From Lactobacillus sp. PV012 (GTDB lineage Bacteria > Bacillota > Bacilli > Lactobacillales > Lactobacillaceae), in contig NZ_CP041983.1 of NCBI RefSeq assembly GCF_014522325.1, forward strand, positions 434,001-498,000: DNA of 64,000 nucleotides, written 5' to 3'. The notes under the pieces were generated by a model. That model had not been told where the DNA came from. It saw nothing but the letters and a program-made list of their open reading frames with translations, and made no database searches. Positions 6,789-19,803 of this stretch are shown here, one piece after another. The position numbers were made by a program, and so were the translations under genes. Positions within the stretch are counted from its first letter, which is position 1; each line of letters starts with the position of its first letter.

Positions 6789-8852
6789 ATGCAAAAAATT
6801 AAAAAAATTAAAGATTGGTTTTTAGATACAAAATTAGGCTTTTTTACGTTCATGGTTGTTTTGTTCTGGCTAAAAACTTGGCTTATCTATTTAACAAAAT
6901 TTAATTTAGGTGCTGAGGGAGCAATGCAACAATTTTTGCTACTGATAAATCCTGTGGCACCAGCCATAATCTTATTAGGAATTGGGCTATTCATCAAAGG
7001 ACGAAAATCGTACTGGATAATGGTTATAATTGATTTTTTGCTTTCTCTTTGGCTTTTTGCGAATATTTTATATTATCGCGAATTTTCTGATTTTTTATCC
7101 ATATCAATTATTAAAACTTCAGGCTCTAGTTCCGATAATCTTGGAAAGAGTATTGCAGGTATAACCAAGGGAACAGATTTTTTAGCCTTTTTGGATGTGG
7201 CTTTAATTATAATCTTGCTTATCTTTAAAGTCTTTAAGATTGATCCAAGAAAATTAAAGTTAAAAGTGGCAGGTCTAATTGAAGTTTGTGCATTTTGCTT
7301 GTTAGGCATTAATTTAACTATGGCACAGCAAGATCGTTCTGGATTGTTAACAAGGACATTTGACAATAACTATATTGTTAAATATCTGGGACTTAATAAC
7401 TATGCAGTGTATGATTCATTTAAAACAGCTCAGACCAATGCGATAATGGCAAAGGCCAATCAGAATGATTTAAAGTCAGTTGAAAATTATATAAAGAAAA
7501 ACTACATTCCCCCTAATCCAGAATATTATGGTGTAGCGAGGGGAAAAAATGTATTAGTAATTCATTTAGAAAGTTTTCAACAGTTTTTAATTGATTATAA
7601 ATGGCATGGGAAAGAAGTAACACCTAATTTAAATAAAATTTATCATTCTTCTAATACTATTAGTTTTGATAACTTTTTTAATCAGGTAGGCCAAGGGAAA
7701 ACCTCTGATGCTGAAATGATGTTAGAAAATTCGTTATTTGGATTACAGTCAGGGTCTGCAATGTCTAGTTATGGGACATCAAATGTTTTTCAAGCTACTC
7801 CAGCTCTTTTGGATCAAAAAGCAGGTTATACTAGCGCAGTAATGCATGGAGGCGCAGGATCATTTTGGAACAGAGATAATGCTTATAAATCATTTGGATA
7901 TGACTACTTTATGCCACTATCGTATTATCAAAATAAAAAGGGATATTACATTGGCTATGGTATAAAAGATAAACTATTTTTTAAACAATCAGTTCAATAT
8001 ATCGAACGTTTACCGCAACCCTTTTATTTAAAAATGATTACTGTATCTAATCATTATCCTTATGATTTGGATAAGCAAAATCAAACTATTTCTAAAACAG
8101 ATACTGGTGATAATACAGTGGATGGTTATATCCAGACAGCTCATTATCTAGACCAGGCTATCGGTGAATTAATGACCTACTTAAAAAAGTCGGGTCTAGA
8201 GAAAAACACATTAATTATGTTTTATGGTGATCATTATGGAATTTCTGGGAATCATCATAAGGCTTCAGCCCAATTACTAGGGAAAAGTAGCTTTAATGAT
8301 TTTGATAATTTACAATTTCAAAGAGTACCTTTAATGTTTCATATGAAAGGGCTAAAAGGAAAAATTGATCATACATATGGGGGAGAAATTGATGTTAGGC
8401 CAACACTATTTAATCTCTTAGGAATAAGTGACAAAGGGCTAATTCAATTTGGACATAGTCTTCTTTCAAAAAATGCACCGCAAATTGTGGCGCAACGAAA
8501 TGGAGATTTTATTACACCGACATATAGTAAAGTAGATGGCAGATACTACTATACAAGAACAGGGATGCTCATAGAACATCCAACTAAAAAGCAAAAACAA
8601 GAATTAGGTTTGATCTCAAATACTGTGACTAGTGAATTATCTTTATCAGACAGGGTAATAACAGGAAATCTGCTGAGGTTTTATAAGGTTAAAGATTTTA
8701 AGGCAATAAATCGAAAAGATTATAATTATAAAAAAGAAAAGTCGCTTGAAAAGTTAAAGAGTGCAAAAACTACCTTGTTGGATAAAAATAAAGGAAAGTC
8801 CACAGAAGATTTATATAAAACAAATGCGCCAGAATTAAAAGAAAAGAATTAA
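6789..8852 (+). CDS. ltaS: lipoteichoic acid synthase (LtaS-type sulfatase-fold phosphoglycerol transferase)
   Basis: About 687 residues. Five hydrophobic segments occupy the first ~180 residues, followed by an extracellular sulfatase-fold domain. The catalytic Thr lies in VGQGKTSDAE (about residue 305), with a metal-binding Glu in HLESFQQ and further metal motifs SNHYPY and YGDHYGI. The enzyme polymerises glycerophosphate from phosphatidylglycerol onto the glycolipid anchor at the outer membrane face. The C-terminal ~80 residues are Lys-rich, as in many lactobacilli. I chose ATG 6789; an in-frame TTG at 6777, overlapping the previous stop, is an alternative. A terminator follows. Confidence 0.9.
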   Translation: MQKIKKIKDWFLDTKLGFFTFMVVLFWLKTWLIYLTKFNLGAEGAMQQFLLLINPVAPAIILLGIGLFIKGRKSYWIMVIIDFLLSLWLFANILYYREFSDFLSISIIKTSGSSSDNLGKSIAGITKGTDFLAFLDVALIIILLIFKVFKIDPRKLKLKVAGLIEVCAFCLLGINLTMAQQDRSGLLTRTFDNNYIVKYLGLNNYAVYDSFKTAQTNAIMAKANQNDLKSVENYIKKNYIPPNPEYYGVARGKNVLVIHLESFQQFLIDYKWHGKEVTPNLNKIYHSSNTISFDNFFNQVGQGKTSDAEMMLENSLFGLQSGSAMSSYGTSNVFQATPALLDQKAGYTSAVMHGGAGSFWNRDNAYKSFGYDYFMPLSYYQNKKGYYIGYGIKDKLFFKQSVQYIERLPQPFYLKMITVSNHYPYDLDKQNQTISKTDTGDNTVDGYIQTAHYLDQAIGELMTYLKKSGLEKNTLIMFYGDHYGISGNHHKASAQLLGKSSFNDFDNLQFQRVPLMFHMKGLKGKIDHTYGGEIDVRPTLFNLLGISDKGLIQFGHSLLSKNAPQIVAQRNGDFITPTYSKVDGRYYYTRTGMLIEHPTKKQKQELGLISNTVTSELSLSDRVITGNLLRFYKVKDFKAINRKDYNYKKEKSLEKLKSAKTTLLDKNKGKSTEDLYKTNAPELKEKN

Positions 8853-8856
8853 AACT

Positions 8857-8916
8857 AATCTCACTTAAATGGAAAAGACAAAGTAAAGTTGTTTAGCCAT
8901 GAAAGTGAGATTTTTT
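8857..8916 (+). terminator. terminator after ltaS
   Basis: The stem AATCTCACT / AGTGAGATT is extended by TAAATGG/CCAT pairing and followed by a T-run. Confidence 0.75.
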
Positions 8917-8938
8917 ATAATTATATTTAAAAAATATG

Positions 8939-9050
8939 TTGACAAAGATGAATAAACAACGTATAATAATAAAATGTCTTCGGGATAACAAACCGGCGAC
9001 AAAGAATTTTAAAATTATCTCTTGCAAGTAAAAAGCAAGTATGATATAAT
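8939..9050 (+). promoter_or_regulatory. tandem rRNA promoters P1 and P2
   Basis: P1 is TTGACA, 17 bp, TATAAT (8939-8967), a consensus sigma-A promoter. P2 is TTGCAA, 17 bp, TATAAT (9022-9050). Both lie ahead of a 165-base leader before 16S. Confidence 0.9.
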
Positions 9051-9090
9051 AGATAAGTCGTAAACCGACGCTTTAGTACCTTGAAAACTG

Positions 9091-9111
9091 AACAAAAATT
9101 CGTAAGTGTGC
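9091..9111 (+). other. 5' arm of the 16S RNase III processing stem
   Basis: The leader sequence here pairs with the trailer at 10855-10875 (AACAAAAATTC with GAATTTTTGTT, an internal mismatch, then GTGTGC with GCACAC). This would loop out 16S for RNase III cleavage. Confidence 0.8.
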
Positions 9112-9215
9112 GGGGGAAATAAACCCCAAACAAAGCGAAGTCAATTCGCAAGCAATAAATTTGAGATAACAAATCAAAAAAAACGTTAAGAGCTAAGAAA
9201 AGCTCATTTCAAAAA

Positions 9216-10793
<1,578 letters not shown>

Positions 10794-10854
10794 AGGGCAA
10801 CTGATGGAGAGTGTGAAGACACTAAAAGAAGTCAGAAAGCCAAACAAGAAAAAG

Positions 10855-10875
10855 GCACACAGAAGAATTTTTGTT
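10855..10875 (+). other. 3' arm of the 16S RNase III processing stem
   Basis: Complementary to 9091-9111. It sits in the 16S-23S spacer, which carries no tRNA gene in this operon. Confidence 0.8.
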
Positions 10876-10919
10876 TAGTTTTGAGGGCAGTAAAGAAGTT
10901 CTCAAGAGTTAGTACATTG

Positions 10920-10935
10920 AAAACTGAATATAATC
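10920..10935 (+). other. 5' arm of the 23S processing stem
   Basis: AAAACTGAATATAATC is a perfect 16-base complement of 13944-13959, so the two would pair around 23S. Confidence 0.85.
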
Positions 10936-11015
10936 AAAGCAAAAAACCGAGACAATCGAAAGAGAAACAGATTGAAGAGCGACCGAGAAGAAGAGAGAAA
11001 CTCAAACTTGAAATA

Positions 11016-13922
<2,907 letters not shown>

Positions 13923-13943
13923 AGCTCTAGGTTTTAGGCTTTA

Positions 13944-13959
13944 GATTATATTCAGTTTT
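13944..13959 (+). other. 3' arm of the 23S processing stem
   Basis: Perfect complement of 10920-10935, lying between 23S and 5S. Confidence 0.85.
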
Positions 13960-13980
13960 GAGTGTAATAACTCAGAAAGA

Positions 13981-14099
13981 GTACGGTGGCAATGGCAAGA
14001 AGGAAACACCTGTTCCCATGCCGAACACAGAAGTTAAGCTTCTTAACGCCGAAAGTAGTTGGTGGGAAACTGCCTGCGAGGATAGGTAGTTGCCGTGCT
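13981..14099 (+). rRNA. 5S ribosomal RNA
   Basis: Contains the conserved CCCATGCCGAACACAGAAGTT block and complementary ends (GTACGGTGGC with GTTGCCGTGC through G-U pairs). Ends are approximate. Confidence 0.96.
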
Positions 14100-14110
14100 C
14101 TTTTACTTAT

Positions 14111-14183
14111 TCCGGCTTAGCTCAGTTGGTAGAGCACCTGACTGTTAATCAGGCTGTCGTCAGTTCGAGTCTGACAGCCGGAG
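14111..14183 (+). tRNA. tRNA-Asn (GUU)
   Basis: The acceptor TCCGGCT pairs with AGCCGGA, the anticodon loop carries GTT and the discriminator is G. It lies 11 bases after 5S and is the last gene of the rrn operon. Confidence 0.96.
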
Positions 14184-14203
14184 TTCAAATTGTATTAAGT
14201 CAC

Positions 14204-14247
14204 TAATCCACTTGAAAGTACATCTTCAGGTGGATTATTTTTGTTTT
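14204..14247 (+). terminator. rrn operon terminator
   Basis: The stem TAATCCACTTGA / TTCAGGTGGATTA is followed by TTTTTGTTTTT. Confidence 0.88.
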
Positions 14248-14347
14248 TGGGAATCTCCTTTCTTCTAATTACCTGCTTGCTTTGTCTTCTATCCTTGGAT
14301 AGCACCACAATAATATAATCTCTCCTTATTCTTAAGATGGTCTTCTA

Positions 14348-14394
14348 ATAAAAAATATTCAATAAATCTAAAATTTCTTTAGATTTATTGAATA
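14348..14394 (-). terminator. terminator of the MFS exporter gene (minus strand)
   Basis: A perfect 17-bp inverted repeat (14356-14372 with 14378-14394) with a 5-nt loop is followed on the minus strand by TTTTTTATT. It sits about 75 bases past the exporter's stop. Confidence 0.85.
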
Positions 14395-14470
14395 CAACTA
14401 TAAGGAAATAGCCTAGAATCTTTTTAAACTTAATATAAATTCTCCCTCTTCGTTAATATATCTTCACTCT

Positions 14471-15862
14471 TTACTTATTCGATTTGGGAATAAAGAAAAC
14501 CTCTATCACTAAGCTCAGAGAGATTAAAAGGATTAAAGTGATGAAAATCCTTTTATTCCCTTGGGCTGTTCCATTAGCTAGAGACTGGGAAGTAGCTTTT
14601 TGACTTATTGCAATTAAGCTTCCCGCTAATGCTGTCCCTACTGCTCCGGAAAATTGTTGTAGTGTATTGTAGATAGCATTTCCTTCAGCTTGCTCCTTTT
14701 TTGTTAGCGCTGTTAGCCCACTTGTCATTAGGGTACTAAAGCTTAGCCCATATCCTCCATAGTAAAGGATATATAAAAAAATAATAAGAGTATTAGTAAG
14801 ATGTGGAGTGGAAAGAAATAATAGAGAAAGACTCAGTAAACTAACAAAGGTTCCACTTATTATAGGTAACCGATTGCCCCGTTTTGCTAAAATTTTTCCT
14901 CCTACAGCTGCCATGATAGCATCGGCGATGGCCCCTGGTAATAAAATCCACCCTGCTATAGAGGAACTCCCAAAATTGACCAATTCAATATATAAGGGGA
15001 GGGCAAATCCTAATGCTAGAGTTGAAATCTTAGCTATACAATAACAAACTAATTGCATAGTGAAAGTGATGTCTTGAAAAATTTTAGGATTAATTAAAGG
15101 ATTCTTATCCCTCCAAGATAATTTCCCCCAAATTATTAGGCTAATAATACCACCAATTATAAAACCACTAACTTTATATGAAAGTAAAGAATTTTTTACA
15201 AAATTTGTAAATCCGATTATTAAGAGAATTAGCCCTATTCCTAGAGTTACCCATTGAAGAAATTTGAAATGAACTTTTTTACTTGCTAAGGAAAGTTGCG
15301 GAATAGTAAAAAGACCACTAATTAGCCCAATGGTCCCTAAAATAAATGAGATGATAAATATCCATCTCCAGTTTAACCTTTGAGTTATTATTCCTCCAAA
15401 CACTGGCCCAATTGCTACAGCAGCTGCAGTAATCATAGTTCCAATTCCCATCATAAAATCAAGATGAGCTTTTGGGACTTTTTCTAGAATAATGTTATAC
15501 ATTAAGGGAAGGCCGATTCCAGTACCAATCCCTTGGAAGATGCGACCAAGTAAAAGGAAATCAAAACGTGGAGAAACAATGTCAATTAACAACCCCATCA
15601 TAAAAATTAATATTCCACTTAAAAAAATATTTTTTGTAGAAAAACGTAATTTGATTTGAGAACTTATTGGGACGATAACTGCAATAACTAATAAAACAAT
15701 TGTATTAACCCATTGAACTTGACCAGTTGTAACAGAAAATTCATTAATTAGTATTGGAAAAGTTACAGTAGTAGCAGTTTCATCTAAGATCCCCAAAAAA
15801 GATAATATACCAGCTGACAAAATTGCAATTAATAATTTTCTATTTAATCTTTTAGATTCCAT
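14471..15862 (-). CDS. MFS drug exporter, DHA2 (14-TMS EmrB/QacA) family
   Basis: A 463-residue transporter with about 14 hydrophobic segments. Motifs of proton-driven multidrug exporters are visible: a motif D1 variant (LDETATTVTFPIL), motif A-like GRIFQGIGTGIG, and motif C in the fifth segment (GPVFGGII). It probably expels a lipophilic compound at the cytoplasmic membrane; the substrate cannot be predicted. The ATG has GAGGT upstream, the gene is monocistronic, and it is convergent with the rrn operon. No regulator gene lies beside it. Confidence 0.88.
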   Translation of the reverse strand: MESKRLNRKLLIAILSAGILSFLGILDETATTVTFPILINEFSVTTGQVQWVNTIVLLVIAVIVPISSQIKLRFSTKNIFLSGILIFMMGLLIDIVSPRFDFLLLGRIFQGIGTGIGLPLMYNIILEKVPKAHLDFMMGIGTMITAAAVAIGPVFGGIITQRLNWRWIFIISFILGTIGLISGLFTIPQLSLASKKVHFKFLQWVTLGIGLILLIIGFTNFVKNSLLSYKVSGFIIGGIISLIIWGKLSWRDKNPLINPKIFQDITFTMQLVCYCIAKISTLALGFALPLYIELVNFGSSSIAGWILLPGAIADAIMAAVGGKILAKRGNRLPIISGTFVSLLSLSLLFLSTPHLTNTLIIFLYILYYGGYGLSFSTLMTSGLTALTKKEQAEGNAIYNTLQQFSGAVGTALAGSLIAISQKATSQSLANGTAQGNKRIFITLILLISLSLVIEVFFIPKSNK

Positions 15863-15932
15863 AATTACCTCTTTTCTTAGTAATCTAACATAATTAGTAT
15901 AAACTTTTTAAGAAAGAAAACTAAATTTTTGA

Positions 15933-15962
15933 TTGACAGATAGATAAAGAAAGACTTATAAT
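15933..15962 (+). promoter_or_regulatory. promoter of tRNA-Ser(GGA)
   Basis: TTGACA, 18-bp spacer, TATAAT, ending 23 bp before the tRNA. Confidence 0.8.
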
Positions 15963-15985
15963 ACTTAAGTAACATTTAAATACAT

Positions 15986-16075
15986 GGAGTGTTGTCCGAG
16001 AGGCCGAAGGAGCATGATTGGAAATCATGTATACGGGTATTCCCTGTATCGAGAGTTCGAATCTCTCACACTCCG
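15986..16075 (+). tRNA. tRNA-Ser (GGA)
   Basis: Class II tRNA with acceptor GGAGTGT pairing with ACACTCC, anticodon loop TTGGAAA and discriminator G. It is transcribed alone. Confidence 0.95.
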
Positions 16076-16081
16076 TTAAAC

Positions 16082-16111
16082 GGATCTTTTAAGTAAAGGA
16101 TCTTTTATTTT
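16082..16111 (+). terminator. terminator after tRNA-Ser(GGA)
   Basis: The stem GATCTTTT / AAAGGATC (one G-U pair) has a short loop, followed by TTTTATTTT. Confidence 0.7.
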
Positions 16112-16124
16112 ATTAAAAAAGTAC

Positions 16125-16232
16125 TTGCTTTTTCTTTGCAGGATCTGTATTATATTATTTGTCGGTAAATGAGATCACCAGTTTAAAAAGTGATAAAAAA
16201 GTTATTGACATTGTAATTGATTATAGTATAAT
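16125..16232 (+). promoter_or_regulatory. tandem promoters of the tRNA-Glu/Val operon
   Basis: The upstream promoter is TTGCTT, 17 bp, TATTAT (16125-16153). The downstream one is TTGACA, 16 bp, TATAAT (16205-16232). The layout mirrors the tandem promoters ahead of the other tRNA-Glu. Confidence 0.8.
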
Positions 16233-16254
16233 TAATAATTGTGTTAAAGATGAT

Positions 16255-16326
16255 GGCCCGTTGGTCAAGTGGTTAAGACACCGCCCTTTCACGGCGGTAA
16301 CATGAGTTCAAATCTCGTACGGGTCA
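16255..16326 (+). tRNA. tRNA-Glu (UUC), copy 2
   Basis: Identical to the gene at 2471-2542; anticodon loop CTTTCAC. Confidence 0.95.
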
Positions 16327-16331
16327 TGAAC

Positions 16332-16404
16332 GGAGGATTAGCTCAGCTGGGAGAGCATCTGCCTTACAAGCAGGAGGTCACAGGTTCGAACCCTGTATCC
16401 TCCA
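16332..16404 (+). tRNA. tRNA-Val (UAC)
   Basis: The acceptor GGAGGAT pairs with ATCCTCC, the anticodon loop is CTTACAA, and it lies 5 bases after tRNA-Glu. Confidence 0.95.
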
Positions 16405-16415
16405 TCGTTCAGAGA

Positions 16416-16441
16416 GGCCACCAATTTTGGTGGTCTTTTTT
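16416..16441 (+). terminator. terminator of the tRNA-Glu/Val operon
   Basis: The stem GGCCACCAA / TTGGTGGTC is followed by TTTTTTATT. Confidence 0.9.
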
Positions 16442-16442
16442 A

Positions 16443-16471
16443 TTACCTTCTTTGAACGAATAACTTATTAT
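16443..16471 (+). promoter_or_regulatory. probable metK promoter
   Basis: TTACCT, 17-bp spacer, TATTAT. The expected start of transcription falls about 3-10 bases before the riboswitch, and the site directly follows the tRNA terminator. Confidence 0.55.
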
Positions 16472-16479
16472 GTTAGATC

Positions 16480-16549
16480 GGTTAAGGTCCCGAAAGGATC
16501 CGGAGACGGAGATGCCTTGTAACCGAAAAGTTTTATTTAGGGGGACTCC
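16480..16549 (+). promoter_or_regulatory. S-MK box (SAM-III) riboswitch of metK
   Basis: The conserved core CCCGAAAGGAT ... GATGCCTTGTAACCGAAA of the Lactobacillales S-MK box is present. Visible helices are GGTTA (16480-16484) with TAACC (16520-16524), TCCG-GAGA-CGGA, and GGTCCC (16486-16491) with GGGACT (16542-16547). The last one contains the metK Shine-Dalgarno, so SAM binding would hide the ribosome site and turn down translation. The class is known; the assignment rests on motif recognition and pairing. Confidence 0.92.
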
Positions 16550-16552
16550 TTT

Positions 16553-17761
16553 ATGACAAAAGAAAAGCGTTTATTTACTTCAGAATCTGTTTCTGAAGGA
16601 CATCCTGATAAAGTAGCAGATCAAATTTCAGATGCGATTTTAGATGCGATTTTAGCTAAAGATCCAAATGGGAGAGTAGCATGTGAAACTACTGTCACTA
16701 CTGGTCTTGTATTGGTAGTAGGAGAAATTTCAACTACTGCTTATGTAGATATTCAGAAAGTTGTTAGAGATACAATTATTAAAATTGGTTATAATAGACC
16801 AGAATTAGGATTTGATGGAAATAATTGTGCAGTACTTGTTGACATTGATGAGCAATCTCCAGATATTGCTGGAGGAGTAGACAGTGCCTTAGAAGTAAGA
16901 GAAAGTAATTCTAAAGATAAAGATGAGCTAGATCAAATTGGTGCTGGAGATCAAGGATTAATGTTTGGGTTTGCAATTAATGAAACTCCAGAATTAATGC
17001 CATTACCAATTGCTTTAGCGCATAAATTAATGCAACGTGTGGCTAAGTTGCGCAAAGAAAATACTTTACCCTGGCTTCGTCCAGATGCTAAGGCTCAAGT
17101 AACAGTTGAATACGATGAAAATAATAAGCCTAAAAGAGTTGATACTGTCGTAATTTCAACACAAACCGATGATCAAGTAAGTAACGAAGTTATTCGTTCT
17201 AGCATGATTAATGATGTAATTAAAAAGGTCATTCCAAGTAAGTATATTGATGAAAATACCAAATATTTAATTAATCCATCTGGTCGCTTTGTAATTGGGG
17301 GACCTAAAGGAGACTCTGGTTTAACAGGCCGAAAAATTATTGTGGATACTTATGGAGGCTATGCACGTCATGGTGGGGGTGCATTTTCTGGAAAGGATCT
17401 TACTAAGGTTGATAGAAGTGCCAGTTATGCTGCTCGTTATGTAGCTAAAAATATTGTAGCAGCAGGGTTAGCAGATCAATGCGAGATTCAGCTTGCTTAT
17501 GCAATTGGGGTAGCGCACCCAGTATCAATTATGGTTAATACGGCTGGAACTGGAAAAGTAAGTGATGAATTATTAGTTGAAGCGATTCGAGATACTTTTG
17601 ATTTACGTCCAGCAGGGATTATTAAAATGCTTGATTTACGCCGCCCAATTTATGGCCCTACAGCTGCTTATGGTCACTTTGGGAGAACAGATATTGATTT
17701 ACCTTGGGAACACACCGATAAAGTAGAAGAATTAAAGAATTACGTTAATAATCATAAATAA
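16553..17761 (+). CDS. metK: S-adenosylmethionine synthetase
   Basis: A 402-residue enzyme that makes SAM from methionine and ATP. It shows the family signatures [10 protein letters not shown] near the N-terminus, [10 protein letters not shown] (ATP-binding hexapeptide region), [13 protein letters not shown] and the P-loop-like GGGAFSGKD. The length is that of the family. The ATG lies 8 bases after the GGGG Shine-Dalgarno that the S-MK riboswitch can sequester, so end-product control at translation is expected. A shared terminator follows, facing the YibE/F genes. Confidence 0.97.
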   Translation: MTKEKRLFTSESVSEGHPDKVADQISDAILDAILAKDPNGRVACETTVTTGLVLVVGEISTTAYVDIQKVVRDTIIKIGYNRPELGFDGNNCAVLVDIDEQSPDIAGGVDSALEVRESNSKDKDELDQIGAGDQGLMFGFAINETPELMPLPIALAHKLMQRVAKLRKENTLPWLRPDAKAQVTVEYDENNKPKRVDTVVISTQTDDQVSNEVIRSSMINDVIKKVIPSKYIDENTKYLINPSGRFVIGGPKGDSGLTGRKIIVDTYGGYARHGGGAFSGKDLTKVDRSASYAARYVAKNIVAAGLADQCEIQLAYAIGVAHPVSIMVNTAGTGKVSDELLVEAIRDTFDLRPAGIIKMLDLRRPIYGPTAAYGHFGRTDIDLPWEHTDKVEELKNYVNNHK

Positions 17762-17794
17762 ATTTTATTAAATTTAATTACTAATAATAAAAAT

Positions 17795-17866
17795 GGATAA
17801 TCTTGATGAGAGCAATCTTCGCAATTGAAGTTTGTATTCTCATCAGTTGATTATCCGTTTTTATTT
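17795..17866. terminator. bidirectional terminator between metK and the YibE/F genes
   Basis: The long inverted repeat GGATAATCTTGATGAGA / TCTCATCAGTTGATTATCC has an inner hairpin. T-runs lie on the + side and an A-rich stretch on the other side, so it can serve both convergent units. Confidence 0.8.
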
Positions 17867-18622
17867 TGACTTTTTGAAAATAGGAATTGGATGTGTTACA
17901 AGGTAAATAGATAATGGAACAACTAAAATCACTCCTATTAGTGAGTAAAACATGATTAAAAGATTATTGATCACTAGTTTGTCATTAATAATTTCGCCGA
18001 TGGAGTAATGAAGAGGGTAGAACCAAAGAATTAGAGGGAGTAAACTTCCAAATATTCCATACGTAATGGTATTGAGAGAAGTCCCGATAATATCACGTCC
18101 AATTGAAAATCCACTTTGTTTTAAGGTGTAAGTAGAAAGAGTAGAATTATTATTTTTAAGCTCTAAAAGTCCAGCCGTAATAGCGACAGCTGCTTCTGCA
18201 ATTGCTCCTAATGCTGAAAAAATTGCAACAGTAACAGAAATTAATGGATAACTAAGGCCAGGTTGTTGGGATTGTCCAATAAGAACATCATTTGCTTCAA
18301 TGTTCATACCAGCTGCTTGAGCAAAATATTGGCCTGCAATGATAATTAAGATAACAATACAAGCAATAATTAGCGAACTTATAAAAGAAGTCCACCCGAC
18401 CTTTTTATTTCCTGTTCCTACAAAAATTATTGTAGCTAGTTTTAGCGGAATAAATATCAGAGTTAGGATAATGATATTTAAGCCAGTCGCAATTAAGATA
18501 GCAATAATCACTAATAAAAGAATGTTAATTAAAATACTAAAGAAACTTCTGATTCCTACTTCACCACCAATTATTGCCATTAAAATTGCCAGTAAAACAA
18601 TTAATGCAAAAAGAGTACTCAT
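17861..18622 (-). CDS. YibE/F family membrane protein (second gene of pair)
   Basis: A 253-residue, strongly hydrophobic protein with about seven membrane segments. It resembles the YibE/F family (PF07907), including the GAIAEAAVAITAGLLEL stretch and the block around GFSIGRDIIGTSLNTITYG. No biochemical function is firmly known for the family. Its ATG overlaps the stop of the partner gene by 4 bases (ATGA), so the two are co-translated and may form a heteromer; that is inference. Confidence 0.78.
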   Translation of the reverse strand: MSTLFALIVLLAILMAIIGGEVGIRSFFSILINILLLVIIAILIATGLNIIILTLIFIPLKLATIIFVGTGNKKVGWTSFISSLIIACIVILIIIAGQYFAQAAGMNIEANDVLIGQSQQPGLSYPLISVTVAIFSALGAIAEAAVAITAGLLELKNNNSTLSTYTLKQSGFSIGRDIIGTSLNTITYGIFGSLLPLILWFYPLHYSIGEIINDKLVINNLLIMFYSLIGVILVVPLSIYLVTHPIPIFKKSK

Positions 18623-19716
18623 TTTTTATCCTCCTTCTTAAAAAAGAGTAGGCTACATCCTGTAGCACTAGCAACAGTTAAAACAATTCCAATTGCGGCT
18701 ACCATTGTTTGTGTAAGACCAAGAGTCAAAGAATAATTGAAACTATCTACAATATTGCTGTTATCTCTAAGATAAAGTATCAATAAAGGAAGTTCACTAG
18801 CTATGAAAATTAGTAATAAAACGTTAATTAAAGGACCCATAATTTCTTTTCCTAGAGCTTGGCCACTTTTTAAAATTTCTTTTTGAGTTATTGTAGGATT
18901 GTGAATAATTAATTCGCTTAAACTTGATACAATGTCAGTTGATTCGTCTAAGACTGCTCCTAAGACACTGAGAAGTGTTTGGGCGAGGAACACACCTTGT
19001 AAATCTTGATTAGAAAAATCAGAATTATCATACATCATTTGAGAATTTCCCGTTAGTTTCATTACTAAGTAACAAAGGAAAAATGAAGCAAAGAGTCCAA
19101 TTAGAGTAGAGAGCCAAGTAACAAGCATTTTTTTATTAAATCCTTGTACAATTAATAAGGCTAAAAATGATAAAATAATTGTTCCGGCCCCGTAAAGAAG
19201 AATATTATGAAAAGAATGAGTTTGGATGTCTAAGCTAATTAAGGCAAAAAATATCCCCCAACTGATTGTCATAGAAGCAAGGAGAGCCCAGACGTGTTTC
19301 CCAGCTATTAAAATTATTGAGCAAAGCGTTAAAGTACCTAATGCTACTAAGATCCAATCACGTTTAATAGTCGAAATTGTAGACCGATGGCGAACAAATT
19401 TTATTAATAAGCGATCATTAGGTCGATATTTTTGAGTTAGGAGTTGAGAAGGCGAGTAGGTATTAGTAAGGCGGTAAACTTTACCTGAGTTTTTACCAGA
19501 TAGAATTTTAATATCGAATTTTTGCAACCGAACTTGATCATGATTTTGGTAGATATCTTTTGTTTTATGAGAAAGAGTATCAGAAAAATTATTCTTTTGA
19601 ATTACAGCGATGTCTTCGTGATGGTAAAGAGAGGTTGAATTGTAAGTTATCCAGGTTAAAATAATGCCGCCAATTAAAACACATAAGGCAGCCCATATGC
19701 GAAGATTGATCTTTTT
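18619..19716 (-). CDS. YibE/F family membrane protein, start codon unresolved
   Basis: From TTG 19527 the frame encodes 302 residues with about seven membrane segments and family motifs (LDESTDIVSSLSELI, GQALGKEIMGPLIN). The frame stays open 63 codons further to 19716 and there encodes what the family has at its N-terminus: a membrane segment (about WAALCVLIGGIILTW) and an extracytoplasmic Lys/His-rich stretch. No ATG, GTG or TTG occurs in those 63 codons, and a TAA closes the frame inside a run of seven A. An AAGGAG (19730-19735) and a promoter lie just upstream. A one-base indel in the A-run or a non-standard start is likely. It is followed by its overlapping partner. Confidence 0.7.
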   Translation of the reverse strand, partial: KKINLRIWAALCVLIGGIILTWITYNSTSLYHHEDIAVIQKNNFSDTLSHKTKDIYQNHDQVRLQKFDIKILSGKNSGKVYRLTNTYSPSQLLTQKYRPNDRLLIKFVRHRSTISTIKRDWILVALGTLTLCSIILIAGKHVWALLASMTISWGIFFALISLDIQTHSFHNILLYGAGTIILSFLALLIVQGFNKKMLVTWLSTLIGLFASFFLCYLVMKLTGNSQMMYDNSDFSNQDLQGVFLAQTLLSVLGAVLDESTDIVSSLSELIIHNPTITQKEILKSGQALGKEIMGPLINVLLLIFIASELPLLILYLRDNSNIVDSFNYSLTLGLTQTMVAAIGIVLTVASATGCSLLFFKKEDKK

Positions 19717-19743
19717 TTAATAATAATCACTCCTTAAGTTGTA

Positions 19744-19772
19744 ATAATCTAATGGTACTACTTTTTAGCCAA
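19744..19772 (-). promoter_or_regulatory. promoter of the YibE/F operon (minus strand)
   Basis: On the minus strand TTGGCT, a 17-bp spacer and GATTAT place the transcript start about at 19737, only a few bases before the AAGGAG at 19735-19730. This supports a translation start near 19722, not at 19527. Confidence 0.55.
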
Positions 19773-19803
19773 GAAAAAAGCCAGCTAATGAATTTTAGCT
19801 AGC
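19772..19803 (-). terminator. terminator of the PAP2 gene (minus strand)
   Basis: The stem GCTAGCTAA / TTAGCTGGC overlaps the PAP2 stop codon and is followed on the minus strand by TTTTTTC. Confidence 0.8.

Noticed and set aside
8927..9172. Minus-strand frame over the rRNA leader
   Set aside because: It overlaps two consensus promoters and the 16S leader and has no RBS.
16269..16463. 64-codon frame over tRNA-Glu/Val
   Set aside because: It consists of tRNA and terminator sequence.
18339..18641. + strand frame opposite the YibE/F gene
   Set aside because: It is the reverse shadow of membrane-protein codons; the minus frame has the family motifs and RBS.
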